Shown here piece by piece: positions 24,172 to 35,231 of a DNA stretch of 64,000 nt. The notes beneath the pieces were generated by a model. That model saw nothing but the letters and a program-made list of their open reading frames with translations. It made no database searches and had not been told where the DNA came from. Origin of the DNA: Amphiura filiformis (lineage: Eukaryota > Echinodermata > Ophiuroidea > Amphilepidida > Amphiuridae); contig NC_092637.1 of the NCBI RefSeq assembly GCF_039555335.1, positions 9,136,815-9,200,814 of the forward strand. Direction: 5' to 3'. Position 1 is the first letter of the stretch, and each line of letters begins with the position of its first letter. The position numbers and the translations under genes were made by a program.

Positions 24172-25073
24172 TCTTACTATAAATAGGGGAAAGTTGTATG
24201 TATCTATGTATCTATCTATCTATCTATGTATGCCTATAAAGGCTCCGTCAGTTTCGATCCAAATGTCGCCAAATTCATACGGGAGATCGAGGAATATACG
24301 GGAACGTGTTTAAACTTTATTTGGTTGAAAACGGTCAAGAATTGGCTGCAAAAACAGTGAAAATATGGGTAAAACGGGTTTTTGTTATGAAAATCGGTCA
24401 CCAGCCTCACGCGTCACTGCAGCTGGCCGGCAGCGCGTCGTCAGGCGTCAAGCGTAATGTCGCGATTACGCCAATGCTCGCGTAAACGGCGCAGAGCCAC
24501 ACGATGTGCGAGCCAGAGACCAGTGGACATGATAATAGGGAAAGAAGGAAAAATAATAAAGGACAAAAAGGTACATGGACGGGTCACGGGATGAAGCGGT
24601 ACTATAAAGAAAAATTAAATTAAAATGAGGACAAAAAGGTACGAGTAATTAGACCAACGGGTTAAAGTAACTAAATGAAACGGAACGAAACAAAGAAGGA
24701 AAGAAACTATTCAGGAAATGTAAGAAAAAAAAAGAAGCTAAAATAATGAGAACAGAATTTAATTAAAAAAACATGGAAGCGGGAAATCACAAGCAGCAAA
24801 TAAAAAAAAAAGATGCTAAAAGGGAAATATAAGAAAGAACAGATTTAGAAAATAATGGGAACTGGGTTAAATAAATAAATAACATGGAAACGGAAAATCA
24901 CAAGCTAAGCAGAGGAAACTAAAAAAGAAAATGTTAGAAGAGACAGATTTAGATAAATAAAAATGTACGTTTTCAATGATTCTACCTGTTCAGTAATTTT
25001 TCCTGTTATAGTGAACGCTCCCATTTACTCATGATCTAGCGGGGACCCGCGCGAAGCGCGGGTATCCTGCTAG
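24172..25073 (+). mobile_element. Helitron copy 4, third unit of tandem array
   Basis: 902 bp, the most diverged unit: part of the interior from about 24380 to 24640 is replaced or reshuffled relative to the others. Ends still TC and CTAG, hairpin GACCCGCGCG/AAGCGCGGGT. Confidence 0.9.
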
Positions 25074-26097
25074 TCTTACTATAAATAGGGAAATGTTGTA
25101 TGTATGTATCTATCTATCTATGTATGCTATAAAGGCTCCGTCAGTTTCGATCCAAATGTCGCCAAATTCATACGGGAGATCGATGAATATACGGGAGCGT
25201 GTTTAAACTTTATTTGGTTGAAAACGGTCAAGAATTGGCCTCAAAATCAGTGAAAATGTGGTCCGTTGCTATCCAAGGTAAACAAAAAAAGCAGTCAGTT
25301 ACTAAGCTAGGCCTGCGCGTCGAAAGGGCGTATCTAATGCCAAGCAGCTCGCAGAAGCTATAGCGATACCATGCTGGTAACGCAGCACTACGCCATGGCA
25401 CGCGTAGAACGACGCAGAGTCACGTAATGAATGATATTACGGGTGAGCGACCGTGGCGTAATAAATACGGGAAACAGATGTGTGTTAAAAAGTACAAACA
25501 ACATGAAGAGGTAGGCCTACTATAAATAAAAAAGAAAACAAAATGAGGACAAACAGGCTGTACGAGTATGTGGGTTATACTTAGTCACAAAATGAAACCG
25601 GGAATAAAATAGGCTAAAGAAGGAAAGAAAGAAACTCTTCAGGAAATGTAAGAGGAAAAAAAGCTATAATAAAATCAGGAAGTTTAAATAAAAAAGCTAT
25701 TAAACTGAGGACAGAATTAAATAAATAACATGAAAGCGGAAATCACAAGCTATGCAGCAAATAAAATAGAAGCTAAAATGGAAATGTAAGAAAGGACAGA
25801 TTTAGAAAATAACGGGAACGGGGTTGAATAAATAAAAAAACATGCATGGTAACTGAAAATCGGAAGCTTAGCAGCAGAATTTTTTTTTAAATGGAACAAA
25901 ATATTGGCCCATGTAGAAAAAACTAAAAAGAAAGAAAGAAGTTAAAATGGAAACGTAGGCTTAAAGAGGGTCAGGTTCAGATAAATGAAATTTACCTTTT
26001 CAATGATTCTACCTGTTCAGTAATTCCTCCTGTTTTAGTGAACGCTCCCATTTACTCATCTAGCGGGGACCCGCGCGTAGCGCGGGTGTCCCGCTAG
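25074..26097 (+). mobile_element. Helitron copy 5, last unit of tandem array
   Basis: 1024 bp, ends hairpin plus GTCCCGCTAG and then host T, completing the A|TC...CTAG|T insertion rule for the whole array. Confidence 0.92.
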
Positions 26098-27990
26098 TTT
26101 TTATAATTTGATAACTTCGTGTTAAAGTGTCATACGTGAATTTTTATGAAGATAATTTTTTATGAAGATAATTATAAAGAAAAATATGGCAGTCTTAATT
26201 TTCTTAATATTTTCCCAGATACCATTGATTGTTAAAACTTTCAGCCTGCTTTTAATAACGTGATAAAGTGTTTAAAATAAATGTTGGCCATTTTCTCCGA
26301 GACAAATTAAAAACAAACCGCGCGAGGGAGGGCCTGATGTGCTATGCGTTTCGCCTCTTTTTACACCGCGGGTACTTGCTGCCGACGATTGCTTGACAAG
26401 TCCCCTGCGTGCCTGCACACCGCCAGCCAAACCACGGAATGGCCCGGAAATTGAATATACTGGATACGTTGCGTACTACGGTCACAGTGCCATTGATTTA
26501 CCCATGTCATACCCGGCGATTTCAAGCGAAAGTCTTTATTTGCCAGCCTTGTTGGAGGACGGGTAGTGTGCGCAACAAAAAATTTGTAATTGCGGGCCGT
26601 GTTAAAACATGTTTTGTGCTTGTAAGTCCGGACCATGCACACGAAGACGAAGGAAAGCCATTGAATTATGGCAAAATCATAAGGGTAATGAAAGTTGATT
26701 CCAAGTTTCCCATCATCCGCATCACTTTTTTTACATTATATTAGCTTATATTTTCACGAACAATAATTAATTTAATATGTCCGAAATTTAGGCCTTATAA
26801 AAGTATTTTTATGTTAAATCCTTATGTTTTTTACTTGGGGTATTTTATTTTTACAGGTATGTTTTCATGATTGAACAATTAGGCCCCTATTATATATTTG
26901 AAATGTGTTATTTTATTTCACAAATTATGTTTACTTACTTCATATAAGTTCATACTTTTTAGTGTTAAATTAATTATGGCCAGTATGGCCTAATAATTTA
27001 TATAATATAGCAAAAAAAAAGCGCTAATTGCGAGTTTTGTGTATTTTTATTTAACCGAATCATTCTTTTTACCGACTCAAACTCAGTTAAAATAGCCTAA
27101 AGTTTGAGATGTTCAAAACTTTTAAAACTTGCAGTCCTATAAAAGATATCAAATCAGAGATCTTCTTTGACATAGCCTAATGAAACAATTAAGGGAAAAA
27201 ATATTTGGCAAATTTTTCAAAGACAAATGTGCACAACTACCAAAACAAACAGCATGCAGCTTTGAGATATTTTGTGGGGTGCTGTGCAGTGACTTATGCC
27301 CCATTTTTGCACCGCGTGTTAGCGGCGGATATTAGCTACCACTTACACGAAAACGCCGGGTGTGATTATGTTCAATCAACGCATGGCACCATGATTCTGA
27401 GCACGCAAAAATGCCAGAATACACCGACGTACCTTCCTTGACATGTCCCGGGCCCCGCGCGCGGCCGCATGCCTTACACACTTATGTACGATCGATTGCT
27501 TGAAGTCCCGGGTCAAGTATGCTCTCAGTTTGATTAAAACCCGAGAATTATCACGGGCCATGTTTTGTGCTTATGACGGTAGGCCTATTGGAGGCACGCC
27601 AAGAAGAAAAAAAGTTTCAAATGTTTGCAAAACTGGTTAATATACGATTTCGGTAAAATTTTAATTTGGGGTTATTCTTTGTCAAATATTATTAGTAACG
27701 CTACCTAATAGGCCTACACCGGGCCTACACATCCAAAGACCCATCATTTTCTTCTTGTTTTCACGCAAAAGGCCAGCTCCCAAGACCATTTTGTGGGAAA
27801 CGTCCTAAATTTTAGAATTTTTTATGGCCCAGAAAGAACTCTTTGGGGGGGGGGGGGTCTTCCCTCGAAAGGCCTCATTTGTTAGCAACTGCCCCCGAAA
27901 GACCTCTTTTTTTTTATCCTACTCCTCTTTGTCGCACATTTTTGCCCACGAAATACCTTATGACCGCAAATAATAATATTAAATATATTA
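26098..27990. other. No gene recognised; two GC-rich islands
   Basis: AT-rich background with two GC-rich patches, 26310-26640 and 27270-27600, that share words (TTTTTACACCGCG/TTTTTGCACCGCG, GATTGCTTGA, CGGGCC with ATGTTTTGTGCTT) in the same order. They look like two old copies of one repeat. Poly-G at 27846-27857. Confidence 0.4.
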
Positions 27991-27993
27991 TAC

Positions 27994-28018
27994 TAGCGGG
28001 GACCCGGGTCTCCTACTA
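27994..28018. mobile_element. Degraded Helitron 3' hairpin remnant
   Basis: CTAGCGGGGACCCGGGTCTC followed by CTACTAG: the terminal hairpin of the Helitron family with its loop and part of the stem deleted, 1.9 kb beyond the array. Confidence 0.6.
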
Positions 28019-28199
28019 GTTTTACTTAAAGACCAGAGGAAACTGAAGCTGAATTTCTGTAGGCCTATATAGAAGAATGGGGTTTCCGACATTTGTAGGC
28101 CTACTCTTGGAGTGCAGCACGGGTTGGAATGTATCATCATGCACGTATATGCAGGAATAGGATATTTGACGCTGTAGGCATACTAAACCTTTAACCATA

Positions 28200-28840
28200 C
28201 CCCCCCCCCCCCACACACACACACCCCTGTTTGTAAATACGTTCAAACGAGGACCTCGACTTTTGGAGGATCTAACCGAGGACTTACACACCCGTTTTTA
28301 ATCGACACACCGTGGACCTCACGCAAACACACCAGGCAACTTACTATCCAACTGAGACCCGTCCTATACCCGCTATGGGGACCTATCTTATATGCTATCT
28401 TATATGCATATTTGCATCATTTACGCTCATCCTGGGCATAGTTTCAAAACGAGGACGTCCTCGTTTGGAGGTGTGTCCTCGCTTTCACGTGTGTATCCAT
28501 ATGTAGGTCCTCGTTAGACGGCATTTACAAACGCACACACACCCCCACCCCCCTTCATGAGCAGTATTGAACACATGCACACACCCCGATGCACACATAG
28601 TCCCTACTCGAAGAATTGAGCGCGGAAATGGAAAATGTTACTTTTATGCGCATTAAACTGAACTTGTGTTTTGTTTTCTTTCTCCTGTAATTCTCTAATC
28701 TTTCTCATTAACTTTGGTTTGTTTATTTGTTCTCTCTACGTCCACTCCCGCACACACACCCACCTCACACTTCACGAACACACCTCGAAGAATGAAGCGC
28801 GAAAATGGAAAATGTTACTTTTGCGCGCATACATCCGAAT
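28200..28840. repeat. Inverted-repeat element and a direct repeat
   Basis: About 28226-28536 is bounded by GTTTGTAAATACGTTCAAACG and the reverse of GTTTGTAAATGCCGTCTAACG, both running into CGAGGACCT and adjoining AC-rich runs. Downstream, CGAAGAATTGAGCGCGGAAA with AATGTTACTTTT (28609-28650) is repeated directly at 28787-28826. Confidence 0.55.
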
Positions 28841-28879
28841 TATAATTTTTTTCTCGGTGTTTGACGGTGGTGTTTGTTA

Positions 28880-30640
28880 GAAATCAGTAAAGAAATAGGA
28901 TGTGCCTATGTATAATATACAAGAAGGTATATACACATGATAAATGAAAGAAAGATAATATAATAATAGAAACAAGGAAGGAATTATTTTAGACAAGTGT
29001 TAATTGTGTGTATGGCCAGCCTGATCATGCAAACGACATCCGAGTAATTATAGCTTCCAAATCTGGGTGTTTGATAAGCCTAGATAGGGAAGACCTTTTC
29101 GTAGATGGTGCGCACATGAACAGGCAAAATACGGGGCAAAATAATGATTTATATGAAGTTTAAAATGAAATCATGTATGGTATAGACCTATGCGGTGCGC
29201 GTGTTAACAGGATCTAGGAAAAATAATGAGTTATATGAAGTTTAAAATGAATCGTACCTGTACCGGTATATAAAGCCAAACAACCTACATCTTCCAAATC
29301 TGGGGAAAATAACGAGTTACGGGAAGTTTCAAATTAAATCACAGCCCGTATATCAATAAACACATTTATTACACAAAATGTTTCCATTTATTTGAAATTT
29401 TTTCCCAGGGTAGCGCCGATGTCTTACAAACAGAATGAATTTGATGTATACTCAGTGGACATGTTTAAACATTACAATGCCAAAAAATCAACATGATCAG
29501 GGTTGAAACGTATTATGTAAAACGATCGAAGGCCTACACTATATGGCTTTATCTCTTGGCCCGCCCGGCTCTTGACAGCTCAGTTTCGACACACTAAATT
29601 AATAGGAGAAACTTAAGAAATAAGGGGAAGGTTCAACTTTGAGCTTGTCACCAAGAAATTTAAGAAAGAAGGACTCCACGTGTCATTTCAGTACACCCAT
29701 TATAATAATTTTTTCTCTCACGTCCAATGTTTGTTTTGTACTCCGTCGGTAATCACATGGTTCAAACTATAATACGAATACCGTATTAGATTGTTAAATC
29801 CGGTTTCTTCCTTCAGGCATAAGGCCAAAGTCTTTCTTTCCTTATGTCCCTAATTTTTCTTTATTCAAACCTGTTCTTTCTTTCTTGAGGCCTAGGCCTA
29901 ATTCTTGTTGGCCCTTGGAAACGTTATTGTATTGTCAATGGTCATGTCATATACATAAATAATTCAAACTTTCTGACTTTGGTTTGAGCTGAGCTGAGAC
30001 TAAAATACCTAATACCTAAAGCCTTACTTGCATTTGAATCAAATAAATATATGATATAGGATACATGCTAAATACTTGAAGCCCAAGCTATTAAGTATAA
30101 CAAGTCAGATCATGATGACGGTGTTTATGCTACATCATATGCGCAGGTGCTCCTTTGTTAAAAGGGAAATCCCTGATGAGGAACGGTCAAAGAGTAGTTC
30201 TCGCCAGTCAAGAAAGATAAACTGTGAAAGTCCACTAACCGCCCCACCCGAAAAGGAACTTTCGCGATTCGTCTTCATGGTCTTTCTTACGCCATGTGAG
30301 ATACTAGTACTGATCATAGTCTGAGTTTGGTAACTATAAAGAAAAAAAGGTCCTACTCATCGGACTATCAAAAAGCTGAGACGGTTAAATAATACCGGGA
30401 AATAATAGCATTGAGTACGACATAGAGTACTAGCTTAAACATAATAAATCATCATTATCAGTTTGTTTTATAAAGCAAAGTTTCAACACCCGTATAAATT
30501 ATACGATATGCATTATTGCATGAATAAAGTGCACATGACATAGGCCTACGTGTCTTCCAAATCTAGGTTTATCAAACTCCCAGATTTGGAAGTTATATGA
30601 AGTGGTCCTTTAAAAAAAAAAATTTTTATTCATTTTGCAT
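28880..30640. other. No gene recognised; small local repeats
   Basis: GAAGTTTAAAATGAA-type words repeat three times between 29140 and 29330. TTCCAAATCTGG occurs at 29053 and 29291, and as a hairpin at 30552-30590 (CTTCCAAATCTAGG...CAGATTTGGAAG). A short open frame at 30076-30324 has codon-like sequence but no domain I recognise. Confidence 0.4.
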
Positions 30641-31099
30641 TTATATTAAACAGGACAAAAGACAAATAACTTGAGAAAAAAAAAAGATAGAAAGAATAAA
30701 AAATAACATACACAACACAAATACAAAAGCATCTCTTACATTATAATATATGACTAGTACAATATTATGCATATTTTTAAATTCGTTTAAATACTTTGTT
30801 TGTCCGTGGGCACACGAGAAAGACAATAATATGTTATATTTATATATAATTACTTTGTTGTTACATTATTTTCTTACACAAAACCTCCCCATTTCATATG
30901 ATGTGTGATTTGCATAAAAAATAGCTTCCTATTTAAATGTTAGTTTTTCACTGATAGCTCGTACTGATCGCATTATCCCTTTTAATTTCGAGCCAAACAA
31001 ATGAGGTAAAAGCGAAGAAAATTGCTATTTCATTCCAGCGCCTACAATCTGTGTATTAGCTCACCGATCATATTATTATCGGGAGCTAAAGGAAAATTA

Positions 31100-31960
31100 T
31101 AAAAGACCAACTTGGACCCAAACCAAACCGATCAGATAGGGCCTACCGCGAGTCAGACTCAGATGCCAACAACAACCCACCAGGAACCACGGAAATCCAT
31201 CCAAAAGTGGCTATATAATAATAAGAAGTTAAACAATAACATAACACATAACAAAAAGTAGAAAAACAAACATCAAAATAGAACAAAAAGGCCTAAATCC
31301 AAAAGAAAGCAAGACCAAAGAAAAGCATATACATAAAAAAAAAAAAAAAAAAATTAAAGAAAAACATAATGGAAAAACAAAAAATAGGACAACAAAAAAC
31401 CCAACCCCCAAACATGTCAGAAAACAATACCAAATAAACAAAATCAAAAGGAAACAGTGCAAAATACAGACAGACATAACATTAATTGATACAGACAAAA
31501 TAAAACAAAAACAAAAACGCATAATATACAAAAACAATACGATCGTACCAAATTAGTATACGGTAGGCTACAAAACAGTACAAAATAAAGAAAAGGATAA
31601 CTAACCCAAACCGAGCCAAAATAGAACTAGAAACGTAACAAAAACAAGCAAAAAGCCATAGGCCTATCCCAAACAAAGAAATTATTTTACTAAACAAAGA
31701 AAAGCATAAACAACAGTACACTAATTAAAGGAAAAAACTAAATTGAAAATATAACCAAAAATCCACTCAGACAAAGCTTTAATAAATCCAAAACAAATAA
31801 ACATTAAACAACATAACAAATTATAGCAAGAACCAAGAACAACAACAAAGCCAAACACTAAAAAAAACCCATTACGAAATATAAAAGACGAGAATTAGAA
31901 AACATGCAAAAGTCCAAAAGACTTAAAACGGTACCGTAGGAAACATAAAAACGTAGGCCT
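31100..31960. repeat. Strongly A-rich strand-asymmetric tract
   Basis: For ~850 bp the plus strand is dominated by A and C (ACAAAA, CCAAAA, AAACAA words, A17 at 31336) with little T or G. The minus-strand Phe/Leu/Cys/Val-rich frames across it are compositional artefacts. Confidence 0.7.
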
Positions 31961-32389
31961 ATTAAATTTTGATGCACTTTTCGGAAACGCAATACTGAGC
32001 TACTAAATTAGGTGAGGGGGAAATACAACTATACTTCTCAACTTCAAATCACCACAGCACGATCATTAAAAACAATCATCCACCTATAGGCCCTATCGCT
32101 ATTCTCAAGACTACACCAGGACGTGGTCACTAGACCTATTCTCGTCCATTCAATGGGGGCGATTTAATGAATACATCATTGATAGTACGGTCTGAATACA
32201 CACACATCCTGTGCGCATCGATCGTATACATCCACAATGCCATTGTGTTGCATTGCCGCTATAGCTAATTAGGGGCGAGATGGCACGTGGCGAAATGGCG
32301 TGTAGGCTAAATGGCGTGTAGGCGAAGTGCATTGTGGGCGAAGTGTCCTGTATTCAAAATAAACAAAACAAGTTCTCAGTAGAATTTCT

Positions 32390-33882
32390 GGCGATCCTGA
32401 CTTATAGACCACCCGAGCTATAAGGTACAAATTGCAAATTTATCATATTAAACTTTTGCAACAAGGTCAAACATGATCTCAACTGTACAAACATGATCTC
32501 ATTCTCAACTGTACAAACATACCTTCTATTCCATCAAACAAGCTTTATTTTGTTCAAAAATTCAAGTTTTTATAGCTATTTTTGACGTAAAAGAGCTGGT
32601 AACAAAACCGGTGATGCCAGCTCCGAAGTTTTCGCGTAGCACAAGCGCTTGATGTACGCTCGTTTTGACGATAATTTACGCTAGCGTGTCATGCATTTTC
32701 AAGCGCGTTTGATATCGTTTTACTGCATGAAGCAATTCTGCATATTTACATTGTTTATTCAAAATGGCGAATTTCTCGAAAAACATGATACATTTTACGG
32801 CGATCTTTTCTTTTAGACCACCCGAGTTATATAAGGTTAAAATTACGATTTTACCAAATTAAACTTTCACAACAAGGTTAAACATGTTCTTAGCTATACA
32901 AACATACCTTTTATTTCGTCGAACAAGCTTTATTTTGTTCCAAAATCCATGTTTTTATCGCAATTTTTGACATAAAAGAGCTGAATACTAAACCGGTGAT
33001 ACAAACTCCAAAACTTTTCGTTTTGACGGTGATTTACGCTCGCGTATCAAGCATTTTTAAGCGCGTGTGACAGTATTTTAATGCATGACGCAATTTTGTA
33101 TTTATTCAAGATGGCGAATTTCTCTAAAAACACGATGTATTTTTCTTTAAAAAAAATATCATTTCACACATTCTTTGCCACTTTTCACTCATCTGATCAT
33201 CTTTTTATGTGACTGAAGTGATGCTGATTGTATGAAGGTATGTTTTTTGCTTTTCCGATCATTTTTAAATTGTTCTTTGAGACAAAAACTTCTTTGCAGA
33301 ATAGCTGTTTTCACATATTTTCAAAAAGTTGTTTTAACCTTGTTTTTTACCCCATAATTTCCCTCATTTATCGAAGCCCTGCCCTCCTTCCAATACATTA
33401 AACCTTGACTTCAAAGTGTTTGGCAACTGTTTAACCTTGATGCAAAAGGAAACCTTGATGCAAAAGTAATATTTTAGTCCCTATATAGCGAGGGTGGTCT
33501 AAAGGAAAAGATCGCCCATTTTACCCCGAAATTTCACTCATTACTCAAAGCCCTGCCCGTTTTCACAATATTTTAGCTTCTTGGATATCATCGGAGACAT
33601 AGATTAGTAATATTAGGTAGGTCACTGTATTTTTAAAGATTTTTTTAGATGATTTTTACGATGAAAAAATTGACGTTTTAAGCTTTTTTCAAAAATTGGT
33701 TTTTGCTTGTTAAAAAATGGGTAAAAAATTGTTTTTAGCTTGTTGGATATTTTTGCTAAATAGTTTAAAGCTTGACTCCTTAGATGAAACTTTTAGTTTA
33801 AGCTTGTTAGAATATTAAACCTTGATGAAATAGTAATATTTTAGCCCTATATAGCGCGGGTGGTCTAAAAGTCAGGATCGCC
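32390..33882. mobile_element. DNA transposon with GGCGATCC ends and 8-bp target duplication (outer copy)
   Basis: Ends GGCGATCCTGACTTATAGACC and GTCTAAAAGTCAGGATCGCC, flanked by GAATTTCT on both sides. Without the inner insertion it would be ~767 bp. The interior is non-coding. An 8-bp duplication is compatible with hAT, P or Merlin elements; I do not choose. Confidence 0.88.
32799..33516. mobile_element. Same family nested inside itself (inner copy)
   Basis: 718 bp, ends GGCGATCTTTTCTTTTAGACC and CTAAAGGAAAAGATCGCC, flanked by the 8-bp duplication CATTTTAC, which is outer-element sequence. Interior words (TTTTACCCC, CGAAGCCCTGCCC, AACAAGCTTTATTTTGTTC) match the outer copy. Inner ends share TTTTC and outer ends share CTGAC, so pairing is unambiguous. 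Confidence 0.88.
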
Positions 33883-33986
33883 GAATTTCTGAAGCATGTG
33901 AAGCGGTGACCTGACTTTGCTGTTATTTACTTGTGAAAGGGGCTTGGGGGAGGGGGTCATGAATTTGTTTATCCGTTATCCATGTT

Positions 33987-34215
33987 ATACTAAAATGCAG
34001 TAAACCTTTGACGAGCGCGTATTGTTCATGTACATATAAGTATATACATCGCGTATTTACTGCGTTGCACGCACTTGTCTCTGATTGGCTGCTGAGGCGA
34101 TCTGTTGTTGCCGAGTGGAAATTTATGAATGAACTGTGCGCCGTACGCGTTGTTAGCGCCGAATTTGCAACATCACGGTAGTCGCGCTCGTCAAAGGTTT
34201 GCTGCATTTTACTAT
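33987..34215. mobile_element. MITE with CTAAAATGCAGTAAACC ends
   Basis: TATACTAAAATGCAG-TAAACC and TTTGACGAGCGCG are mirrored at the right by CGCGCTCGTCAAAGG-TTTGC and TGCATTTTACTATA: ~33-bp ends, ~229 bp total. Confidence 0.82.
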
Positions 34216-34616
34216 ATCACTGCCGTACTAACTAACAGTAACATTATTATCTGTATTCTGTAATGATGGCTGTGCAATAATAATGAATGAGCCCCCCCCC
34301 CCCCGTTGTAGTTCGAACGTTACTTTGAGGACTTGTTCTCAAGTTGTAGCAGGTGCCATAGGGTGTCTTCAGCGTTAATTGTTTTCATTATAAATGTCGC
34401 AAAATATTAATATTGACAATAATTAACAACCTGTTTGACCTCTCCATGTATTCATACATTGCTCACCTGTGTTTTCATATCATATTTTGTTGTGAAAAAT
34501 CCTAACAAATGTATAATTTGCAATCATTTTTGGAGCAACAATTTCTTCGTACCGACGGCTTAGTGTGTATGTGAATGCACATTAAACACATAAAACACAT
34601 ACACAGCACCTGTTGG

Positions 34617-34640
34617 AACTCCCCGTCGGAGCGGGGAGTT
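34617..34640. other. GC-rich hairpin AACTCCCCG/CGGGGAGTT
   Basis: Nine-base perfect arms around TCGGAG, followed by T-rich sequence. It lies ~590 bp upstream of GTSF1-like copy 2. It does not match the histone stem-loop and no role can be assigned. Confidence 0.6.
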
Positions 34641-35231
34641 TCAATTATTTTTCCGTAAGAGCACTCACCGATTTTTGAAAAAGTATGGACGATGTAGACC
34701 TGTGTTATTTAAGTCTTGGCCTAGGCTAATATGGTTCAAAATTCGGACCGCTCGCCATTTAAGTTTACTGTCTTTCTTCTTTTAAAATCTGTTGACGTTG
34801 TTAATGTTTTTGGAGCCATATGCAGCCAGACTTCAGAAAAAAATGACGACCGCAATGTGGGACTTGCATGCCATAGGATAATCCTATCCTAAGGATCATG
34901 CAAGGCAAGGGGCGTACCATGTGTAGGTTGAATGTTGAGCATATTAGTGAAGTTATCTACACATGTAAGATGAAATTGAAAGTATGTCGCTAAAATGTTG
35001 TGACCATGTGCACAGGATAATTTTGGGTCGGTCGGTGGAGGGCAAGCAAACCAATTTTTTTACCTAATGAATGATAAAAACAATAAATTTTATTCTTGTC
35101 CATCCAACAACTACAGTATTTTCTTCTCCCTGATCTCATATCTCCATACAGTTAACACATATCTTCATCATCATCTTCAACAGCAGCATCAGCAGCATCA
35201 TCATCATCAGCAAGAGCAGCCAACCTCCAAG

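Noticed and set aside
30076-30324. 82-codon frame with a hydrophobic end, suggestive of a receptor exon
   Set aside because: A single hydrophobic stretch with no motif and no flanking exons is not enough to call a gene.
31229-31721. Hydrophobic minus-strand frames resembling membrane proteins
   Set aside because: The A-rich plus strand forces Phe/Leu/Cys/Val codons on the minus strand; composition explains the hydrophobicity.
34617-34640. Hairpin followed by T-rich sequence as a transcription terminator or histone stem-loop
   Set aside because: Intrinsic terminators are bacterial, the sequence does not match the histone stem-loop, and there is no histone gene upstream.
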